The notes under the pieces were generated by a model. That model was given only the letters and a program-made list of their open reading frames with translations. It did not search any database and was not told the origin of the DNA. Below are positions 58,201 to 64,000 of a DNA stretch of 64,000 nt, piece by piece. This stretch comes from Bianquea renquensis (GTDB lineage: Bacteria; Bacillota; Clostridia; Lachnospirales; Bianqueaceae): the NCBI RefSeq assembly GCF_014384895.1, contig NZ_JACRSQ010000003.1, forward strand, positions 155,171 to 219,170, read 5' to 3'. The stretch's first letter is position 1. Every line of letters starts with the position of its first letter. A program made the translations under genes and the position numbers.

Positions 58201-60312
58201 TTATTCCTCCTCGTCCTCCTCCACATCATCCTCCGCGCCGCTAATGTTCCTCGTATCCAACCACTCGCTGTTGGGGCGGCAAAGCAGGCGGCCATCTAAA
58301 TATGCCTGCTGCAATGTGAGGATCGTCTGCCCCTGATAATTGCCAGAACGTGTTCGCTCTACGACCAATGCGGCATCTGCCCTGCTGTCATCCTGCAGAG
58401 ATAGCGGAAGCATAAGACTCATTACATTCCGCGTCGGAAAGAAACACGGGATTGCCGTTTTATAATTCCAGCGCACCTGTTTTCTCGCCATCTCAATGGC
58501 ATCCTCCAGCCGATTCCGCAAGCGATTAAACAACCGCGGCGTTTCCGCGATTCGATCGCTCAGTTCCTGATAGCGAAGCTTTTTTTCCCGCCAATCGCCC
58601 GCTTCCTCGATTCGGTCGACAACCTCAAGCGCAGCCCGCATCCCATGGCATTCTTCCCGAAGGAATTCCAGCGGTAGACGCGCCACATTATCCAGTAAAA
58701 TGTGCTCATAATCGGTGTGGAGCTCCTTTTCCAGATCAAAGAGCAGATCCTCCTTGCACTCAAAATACGACGGGGGCTGCGGCAGGGGATTAAAATAATC
58801 CACAAGCCGTTTTCCCACCCCACGGCCGGCAGCGGTACAAAACTCTAAAAAGCGCCACTTCGTCTTGTGACTCTCATCACTTGGCTCAAAACAAGCGTAT
58901 AGATCATCATAGTGCTGTGTTACCAGACCTGTGTTAAACGCTGCAAAGCTGCCATCCTCTGCGACACAGACTTTATCTTCAAGCTGTAGCCGGTAAAATG
59001 TATATTGAATGTATTTTTGTAGAATAAAATACTTTTTATTCTGGCTGTCTTCAAAATCCCACGGCTCAGGAAGCGCTTTTCTCTCCAACTCTTCCAGGAA
59101 ATTAGACCAAGAGCCTAAAAAGGCAAAGCGCTCCAGTTCTTTTCCTGGATTCCGCATTGGATTCGACCGACTCACACCTGCGAAATTCAAGTACCATGGA
59201 TAGACCCCATAATCGGATCGCTTGATGGATGCGTAGATCGGCTCTCCATTTTTATCCCGCAAATCGACGGAGAAAAGATATGCGTTATTTCGCTCCCGCA
59301 GTGTTCCTGTCGCCCTGGCTTTATCATAACCCGCACAGACCGCCTGCACAACCTGCTGAGTCGGCGGCGCCTCAACGCCGGTCAGCGCCAAATTCAGCTT
59401 GGCCAATGTCTTGGGCAGCAATTGGACAGATCCCATCATCTTATGTGGGAGCGAGGGCTCCCCATTCAACCGCACTGATTCCGCGCCTGGTTCGACCGTC
59501 CTTCCTCCCTCCTGATCCCAGTCCGGAACCGCATGCAAAGTGACTAGCGTCTGGGGTACGCCTCCCATAACGGCTTCCTCCAGTGACAGAAACTCACCTA
59601 GCTCCTGCAAGAGCAGCTTCATTTTATAAAATCCATATTGTTCCTTTGAATGGCCCGCGTCATTCATCACCTTACTGACCACGGCCATGTGCAGTGTCTC
59701 TTCCTTCGGCAGCACTTCCGATAGCGCAAAATAGATATCCTTTTTATTCTCCTGTGTCAGCGATGCCACTGATTGCCCCTGCAGCCCCTGGCTTTCCGCA
59801 ATCTGACCTGTCTTCGCCGTAAAGGATAGATGCCAGGGCTTGGAGTCGGTCACCACATAGCGATTGGGCGTCAGCAGGATCCTCGCCTGGTCTGTCTCAA
59901 AGATTTGCTGATCCTCCGTCTGCGTGAGACGCCCCTCCGCCTTAGCTCTCGCATAGGCATCAGATAGTGCGCTCAGTGCCTCATCTTTAGACTTTCCAAT
60001 TAACAGTCCATACCCTTCCAACGTCTTATTGGGTATGTTCACCATAGACGCAAATGCACTATCCTTTGCCTCCTTCCACCGCCGGAGGGTAATCTCCTGC
60101 TGTGGGTTTTGTCCCAGAAGGATCTCTCGAATCAATAAAAACTCAGGCATCTCCGACAAAAACGGTTTCATTTTCGCATAACCGTAATCGGAGCTTTTAA
60201 TCCCCTGTTTTGTCAAATATAGGGCCACCTTTGCAAAGGGCTGTGGCTCGTCAAAAGGAAATGATTCGGTCAACAATTTGTATACTCGCTGTTTCACTTC
60301 TGGTGTGATCAT
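58201..60312 (-). CDS. OST-HTH/LOTUS-DUF3825 protein
   Basis: 703 residues, cytoplasmic. Two LOTUS-like segments share a pattern: residues about 1-65 (VYKLLTESFPFDEPQPFAKVALYLTKQGIKSSDYGYAKMKPFLSEMPEFLLI) and about 188-245 (IYFALSEVLPKEETLHMAVVSKVMNDAGHSKEQYGFYKMKLLLQELGEFLSL). The C-terminal half contains a DUF3825-like region (about 370-600: FAFLGSWSNFLEELERKALPEPW, IQYTFYRLQLEDKVCVAEDGSFAAFNTGLVTQHYDDLYACFEP). It ends in an acidic tail (AEDDVEEDEEE). LOTUS domains bind RNA, in particular G-rich or G-quadruplex RNA, in eukaryotes; a role in RNA handling is inferred. ATG behind GAGAGG. Confidence 0.75.
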   Translation of the reverse strand: MITPEVKQRVYKLLTESFPFDEPQPFAKVALYLTKQGIKSSDYGYAKMKPFLSEMPEFLLIREILLGQNPQQEITLRRWKEAKDSAFASMVNIPNKTLEGYGLLIGKSKDEALSALSDAYARAKAEGRLTQTEDQQIFETDQARILLTPNRYVVTDSKPWHLSFTAKTGQIAESQGLQGQSVASLTQENKKDIYFALSEVLPKEETLHMAVVSKVMNDAGHSKEQYGFYKMKLLLQELGEFLSLEEAVMGGVPQTLVTLHAVPDWDQEGGRTVEPGAESVRLNGEPSLPHKMMGSVQLLPKTLAKLNLALTGVEAPPTQQVVQAVCAGYDKARATGTLRERNNAYLFSVDLRDKNGEPIYASIKRSDYGVYPWYLNFAGVSRSNPMRNPGKELERFAFLGSWSNFLEELERKALPEPWDFEDSQNKKYFILQKYIQYTFYRLQLEDKVCVAEDGSFAAFNTGLVTQHYDDLYACFEPSDESHKTKWRFLEFCTAAGRGVGKRLVDYFNPLPQPPSYFECKEDLLFDLEKELHTDYEHILLDNVARLPLEFLREECHGMRAALEVVDRIEEAGDWREKKLRYQELSDRIAETPRLFNRLRNRLEDAIEMARKQVRWNYKTAIPCFFPTRNVMSLMLPLSLQDDSRADAALVVERTRSGNYQGQTILTLQQAYLDGRLLCRPNSEWLDTRNISGAEDDVEEDEEE

Positions 60313-60414
60313 CGGTGGAAGGCCTCTCTATCTTCTCTATTTTTATATATTACTACATGGATACTTTTATTATATCATCCATCTGTTTTTCCTGCAAGAC
60401 CTGTTCTCAAGCGA

Positions 60415-61476
60415 TCAATGATAGAATTCTATTGCCTTCTTGTGAAAAGCCTCCAGCGCCTCATATTCTAAGGCATATTGGGCTTGCAAATAATCGATAA
60501 TCCTAAGGTAAATGGCCGTATCCCCTGTCTGCGAATATTTCAGGGAAAGCGAATGGATTTTTTTCATTTGAGAGACACACTCCTCATATTGAGCATAGCA
60601 GGTGCGCATAGGGACCGCTGTCTCCTCTGCATTCAGAAAGCCCGTGTGATGGAGAAACCATGCCATAGACCGCAACAAAATGGAGCGATGCTCACAGAAT
60701 TTTAAGAGTATCAGCGAATACGTATGATGTTCCTCAGCCTCAGGGCTTAGGGTTGCCATCTGGATCAATTTATCTCGCAGCGCGAGAAGGGTATAGATGC
60801 CACAATGATATACAATCGGGTCTCCCCTTTCCCCCTGTTTGGAATACCCGTTTTTGATTACCGTTCCCACTTTCCATTCCCTCTCGATCTTTCTCAAGAA
60901 ATCATAGCAGGCATTATCATTGCGATAGTCTATATTTAAAGATATGCGGGTGACGAGAAAATACCACATTCTCCGAGAATACCGCAACTCTGGGCTCTCC
61001 CTGAATAATTCCCAGACCGACGTATAATTCTCCAAAAGAAGATCATACACAATTTCGTATTCCTTTCCCCCATTTGCACAGTAGAATATCCTTTTCGTCT
61101 CATCATACCCATAGATCAGCACCTCATGGATATAGGGAGCCTCGTGCTCCGTGTCATTAAGTAGCGTTGTAAAATTCAGGTATATGATAATATATCGCCC
61201 TTCGTCTATCTCCCGCTCAATCCGATCCAGGATATCGCCGGGCTTCGGTTCTTGGACCTCCGATATCTGTAGGATGTCACCAAAATAGGACAACGGATAC
61301 ATTTCACCGTTTTCTCCAAAACAGGAGTGAACTCCATTCTCCGACAGAAATACATCCAACCTCTTCGAGGCAAACCACTCCTCAATCCTCGGATGTGTTT
61401 GAATCACCACCATTTTGTAAAATGTCCAGCACTCCGATACAATCTCTGGCTGCAAAACAACCGGCAGCTTATACAT
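60415..61476 (-). CDS. Uncharacterised protein, BtrH-N/papain-like in outline
   Basis: 353 residues, no signal peptide. The first 180 residues (VHSCFGENGEMYPLSYFGDI, RYIIIYLNFTTLLNDTEHEA, PYIHEVLIYGYDETKRIFYC) recall the BtrH N-terminal/cysteine-peptidase-like domain found in nonribosomal peptide and Ser/Thr-modification clusters: an early Cys in HSCFG and a His in YIHEVLIYGYD. The second half is helical with many charged and aromatic residues. No biosynthetic partners are nearby, so the role is open. ATG at 61476 behind GGAGG. Confidence 0.6.
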   Translation of the reverse strand: MYKLPVVLQPEIVSECWTFYKMVVIQTHPRIEEWFASKRLDVFLSENGVHSCFGENGEMYPLSYFGDILQISEVQEPKPGDILDRIEREIDEGRYIIIYLNFTTLLNDTEHEAPYIHEVLIYGYDETKRIFYCANGGKEYEIVYDLLLENYTSVWELFRESPELRYSRRMWYFLVTRISLNIDYRNDNACYDFLRKIEREWKVGTVIKNGYSKQGERGDPIVYHCGIYTLLALRDKLIQMATLSPEAEEHHTYSLILLKFCEHRSILLRSMAWFLHHTGFLNAEETAVPMRTCYAQYEECVSQMKKIHSLSLKYSQTGDTAIYLRIIDYLQAQYALEYEALEAFHKKAIEFYH

Positions 61477-61572
61477 CTGACCACCTCCATATGGAAAATG
61501 CTTTGTCACACCTCCAGTATAGAAGGATGTAATTCGATGATCAATTTACTACTGTTCACCATAAATAAAGCC

Positions 61573-61629
61573 TTCGCGTTCGGGATGGAAACGAGTGTTT
61601 CCCAGAGACGCATCGTCACCGCTTACCTC
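61573..61629 (-). pseudogene. Stranded 57-base copy of the 5S rRNA 5' end
   Basis: Identical to 63628-63684 (5' part of the 5S gene plus 5 bases upstream) in 55 of 57 positions as counted by eye. The remaining 3' part of 5S is absent; the copy abuts the recombinase relic. It is a recombination scar and not a functional rRNA. Confidence 0.9.
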
Positions 61630-61706
61630 ACCTCAACGCCATGCTCGGCAAACCATGGCACTACAAAAGGCGTTTCATACTCGATTCTTCCGATCCGGTC
61701 AAACTT
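61623..61706 (-). pseudogene. Serine recombinase fragment
   Basis: 28 codons on the minus strand read KFDRIGRIEYETPFVVPWFA then EHGVEVR and a stop that lies inside the 5S copy. The pattern (F)DRIGR..(D/E)ETPFVV.WF...G(I/V)(E/Q)V is typical of the catalytic domain of serine site-specific recombinases of Firmicute mobile elements. Everything before and after is lost. Confidence 0.65.
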
Positions 61707-61759
61707 ATTCCTTTGTCAAGGTACATCAACGGAAGCTGTTATTAAAATTCTGCGTCTAA

Positions 61760-61816
61760 AAATTAAAAATTGCCCCGCCCTGAGAACTGGGAAATCCAGC
61801 ATCCACAGGGCAAGGC
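61760..61816 (-). terminator. Terminator of the DUF4143 ATPase gene
   Basis: Minus strand: GCCTTGCCCTG (61806-61816) pairs with CAGGGCGGGGC (61772-61782), two G-U pairs included, followed by AATTTTTAATTTTT. The rest of 61477-61848 is the recombination scar described above. Confidence 0.75.
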
Positions 61817-61848
61817 ATTAGGCAGTCTCCATATGAAAAAAGGATCTT

Positions 61849-63198
61849 TTAAAACTGTAGCTTTTCTCCGTCTGAACCGGCATGAAAAAACATAACATAA
61901 TAGATTGGGATATAGGTGATCTTTCCCTTACTGGAAATCTCACGCTCGTTAGATACTACAAACGCTTTCTTGATATGGTAATCTTCGTTCTGGACAAAAG
62001 TATTGAGCGCACTGTGTACCGTGTAATCTTTTCCTGATTTTACTTCAATGGGTACAGCGGAAAGACTGCCGTAGTCGTCAATCAGATAGTCCACCTCTCC
62101 CTTGCTGCGGTTATCGTAATAAAACAGCTTGTAACCATGAGCAATCAGTTCGCTGGCAACCACTGTTTCATAGACCGAACCAAGATTGATACTTTTTTCA
62201 TCGTCCAATATTGCCCGGATATTGTTGCCGTAAAGAATGCCGGTAAGAATCCCCACATCGTTGAGATATAGCTTGAGCAAATTTTTGCCGGATGATTCAA
62301 TCAGTGGGAAAACAGGATTAGATATCGCCTGTACATTGAGAGCGATTCCGGCGCTGATTAGATACTCAAACTCGTCGCTGTAATTTTGGAAGGTCTTTCC
62401 CTTTTTATTCTCAATGTTCTGCGCTACAACACGCTTCTTCTTATTCTCCATATTGGAAGGAATAAGGTCGTAAATCCTGCGGATTTTTAGTTTGTTTTCT
62501 TCATCGTACTTGGAAGCGTCGGCAGCATAATAGTCGTGGATCTCGCTTTGGATTTCCCGTACAGACTGGATATTTTTTTCACTGAGGTAAGAATTGATGG
62601 CATCCGGCAGTCCACCCACCAGCAAATACTTGCGGAACAAATCCATCATCTTATTGTGCATTGATTCGTCCAGTGCTTCCAGCCGCTCAAACTTTTTGCG
62701 CATGGAGGAAATGGCAATCTCATTCATTCCGTTTGCATACAGGAACTCTTCAAAATCGAGAGGGAACATCCGCACCTTGCGGATGCTGCCCATCGGGATC
62801 GAGGTGGTTTGCGATAGTGTGACGCCGAGCAGGGAGCCACTGGCGATATAGGTAAAGCGGTTATCCTGCGACAAAAATTTTAGCAGTGTAAGCAGATGCG
62901 GATAGGCTTGGATTTCGTCAAGAAAAATCAGGGTATTTTCCTTATCTTTCATCTTGCTGCCGGCAAGCATACTCACCTGCAAATAGAAGTCCTCCACCGT
63001 TTTGGTATTGGCAAAGAGCCGGTCGCCTAAAGAATCCTCCACCATATTGATTTCAATAAAGTTTTCAAAAAGCCTTTCGCCTACATAACGGATAATATAC
63101 GTCTTACCAACCTGACGGGCTCCGTCAATCAAAAGAATTTTTTTCGAGCCGGATTGTAAATGCGCTTCAATCAGCGATTCGATTTTGCGGTATAACAT
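61849..63198 (-). CDS. AAA ATPase with DUF4143 domain
   Basis: 449 residues. N-terminal AAA-type ATPase: Walker A DGARQVGKTYI (about residues 25-35), Walker B NTLIFLDEIQA; C-terminal DUF4143 nuclease-like domain with the PD-(D/E)XK-like motif KGEVDYLIDDYGSLSAVPIEVKSGKDY. Widespread in gut bacteria, often as single mobile-seeming genes; function unknown, proposed defence or mobile role. ATG at 63198 behind AGGAGGG. Promoter and phased repeats directly upstream. Confidence 0.9.
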   Translation of the reverse strand: MLYRKIESLIEAHLQSGSKKILLIDGARQVGKTYIIRYVGERLFENFIEINMVEDSLGDRLFANTKTVEDFYLQVSMLAGSKMKDKENTLIFLDEIQAYPHLLTLLKFLSQDNRFTYIASGSLLGVTLSQTTSIPMGSIRKVRMFPLDFEEFLYANGMNEIAISSMRKKFERLEALDESMHNKMMDLFRKYLLVGGLPDAINSYLSEKNIQSVREIQSEIHDYYAADASKYDEENKLKIRRIYDLIPSNMENKKKRVVAQNIENKKGKTFQNYSDEFEYLISAGIALNVQAISNPVFPLIESSGKNLLKLYLNDVGILTGILYGNNIRAILDDEKSINLGSVYETVVASELIAHGYKLFYYDNRSKGEVDYLIDDYGSLSAVPIEVKSGKDYTVHSALNTFVQNEDYHIKKAFVVSNEREISSKGKITYIPIYYVMFFHAGSDGEKLQF

Positions 63199-63215
63199 AA
63201 GAGCCCTCCTTTTAA

Positions 63216-63290
63216 ACTTTTCAAATATATTATATCGCACATCAATATACTTTTCAATATAAAATATCTGACAAATTTATGACTTTTCAA
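63216..63290 (-). promoter_or_regulatory. DUF4143 promoter with three 33-base-spaced direct repeats
   Basis: -35 TTGAAA (63252-63257), 17-base spacer, -10 TATAAT (63229-63234). The 9-mer TTGAAAAGT (minus strand) occurs three times, at 63216-63224, 63249-63257 and 63282-63290, exactly 33 bases apart: in the leader, on the -35 and upstream. Remaining bases 63291-63561 show no gene or RNA that I recognise. Confidence 0.65.
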
Positions 63291-63561
63291 AAACCCTTCA
63301 TCTAAATTGTAGCCGTCAATATAAGTAGACACAGTGCTGGATTTATTTTGGTAGAGATGTCAAACATGTATTGTATTACAACAAGCCAAAGAGGTGATGC
63401 TTAAGAACGCAGGTACACTACAGAACACATGAAGTAAGTAAGGTCAGCCTTATGTCGCACACTATCCATAGTATATCAGCACTCTATGGAAAATGTAAGC
63501 ACTTTGACTTCAGGTCTGCCATAGGGGACGGTCACTCAAGTTTTATTCCAGAAATAAAAAA

Positions 63562-63679
63562 AGCGGCAACCACCTACTCTCCCAGGCAGTCACCCACCAA
63601 GTACCATCGGCCGTCTATGGCTTAACTTTCGTGTTCGGGATGGAAACGAGTGTTTCCCATAGACGCATCGTCACCGCTT
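63562..63679 (-). rRNA. 5S ribosomal RNA
   Basis: About 118 bases. 5' AGCGGTGACGATGCG, conserved CCATCCCGAACACG loop, GTGGGTGACTGCCTGGGAGAGTAGG region and closing CCGCT followed by a T run. Ends an rRNA transcript 23S - tRNA-Asn - 5S. Confidence 0.93.
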
Positions 63680-63681
63680 AC

Positions 63682-63753
63682 CTCCCCGAGTTGGGCTCGA
63701 ACCAACAACCCTCCGGTTAACAGCCGGATGCTCTACCATTGAGCTATCGAGGA
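63682..63753 (-). tRNA. tRNA-Asn (GTT)
   Basis: 72 bases between 23S and 5S. Acceptor stem TCCTCGA/TCGGGGA with one T-G pair, anticodon GTT in CTGTTAA, T-loop GTTCGAGCC, discriminator G. CCA not encoded. Confidence 0.93.
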
Positions 63754-63908
63754 TCATCTATTCTCTTGTCTTTCCCAGTCTACTTCCCTAGGAACTCTCA
63801 AAATTGCACATTGAAGGGAAAAAAGAAACAACCAAAGGTCTTCTCCACTTTCTTGACCTGTCTCGTCCTCCGAGTCACGCTTTCACGTTTCACTCGTCCT
63901 CTCTCCTG

Positions 63909-64000
63909 ATCAAGCTCCTCGACCTATTAGTACCGGTCAGCTCCATCCCTCTCGGAACTTCCACCTCCGGCCTATCTCCTCGTCGTCTTCAAGGGGTCTT
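63909..64000 (-). rRNA. 23S ribosomal RNA, 3' end (partial)
   Basis: Minus strand carries the conserved 3' terminal part: AAGACCCCTTGAAGACGACG at the window edge, GATAGGCCGGAGGTGGAAG, and GACCGGTACTAATAGGTCGAG near the end. The exact 3' end is estimated from the usual GGTCGAGG...TTGATC terminus. The spacer 63754-63908 to tRNA-Asn shows no gene. Confidence 0.9.

Noticed and set aside
61573..61629. Second functional 5S rRNA gene
   Set aside because: Only the first half is present and it continues into unrelated sequence.

Overview
The window reads as a chromosomal segment of a Firmicute of class Clostridia, probably gut-associated. The support is the F-type ATP synthase order atpZ-I-B-E-F-H-A-G-D-C, the murB-rapZ-yvcK-whiA cluster with HPr kinase and an HPr-like protein, strong AGGAGG ribosome sites, sigma-A promoters with 16-18 base spacers, and rRNA/tRNA genes without encoded CCA. 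Assignment below class level is not attempted.

Layout. 1-11590 (minus): a vitamin B12-dependent 1,2-propanediol operon (fucA-pduCDEGHOP-adh, running off the left edge) and a divergently timed kinase/regulator pair (rhaB-deoR). L-rhamnulose or L-fuculose 1-phosphate is cleaved by the aldolase to lactaldehyde; lactaldehyde is reduced to propanediol, dehydrated by PduCDE and oxidised to propionyl-CoA by PduP. Four enzymes carry short amphipathic terminal helices of the kind that target cargo into bacterial microcompartments, so shell genes are expected just left of the window. 11626-13068: a plus-strand gene of unknown function behind a hairpin-rich leader. 13098-17431 (minus): murB, rapZ, yvcK, whiA and a Crh-like HPr. 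17436-28032 (minus): ATP synthase followed at very short spacing by mscS, hprK and glk. 28034-31942: cytoplasmic amylase-family enzyme and feoAB. 32084-39330: ADP-ribosylglycohydrolase-like gene, tRNA-Glu and tRNA-Cys, a decayed sugar kinase, YitT protein, rhamnosidase, a 55-residue protein and BirA-controlled bioY. 39533-45662: GT-C-like membrane protein and a three-gene catabolic operon with divergent AraC regulator. 45663-47890 is an AT-rich island (SMI1/KNR4-like protein, membrane protein, lipoprotein). 48050-54211: split chromate transporter, metallo-hydrolases, ddl and a hydantoinase-A-like gene. 54259-56007 is a composite of dead mobile DNA: inverted ends, a truncated group II intron and a 108-base tandem array. 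56019-63290: fucosidase, a LOTUS/DUF3825 protein, an uncharacterised protein and a DUF4143 ATPase. The right edge holds the end of an rRNA operon (23S, tRNA-Asn, 5S, minus strand), with a 57-base copy of the 5S start stranded about 2 kb away next to a serine recombinase relic.

The glycosidases (GH78-like, GH29) could supply the rhamnose and fucose that the microcompartment operon consumes, although they are not in the same transcription unit. HprK, a Crh-like protein lacking the phosphorylatable histidine, glucokinase and a DeoR regulator together suggest carbon-source control. The most interesting items are the encapsulation-tagged aldolase with a cysteine-rich linker, the shared operator at fucA and rhaB, the nested mobile-element scar, the 5S/recombinase scar, and the three 33-base-phased repeats around the DUF4143 promoter.
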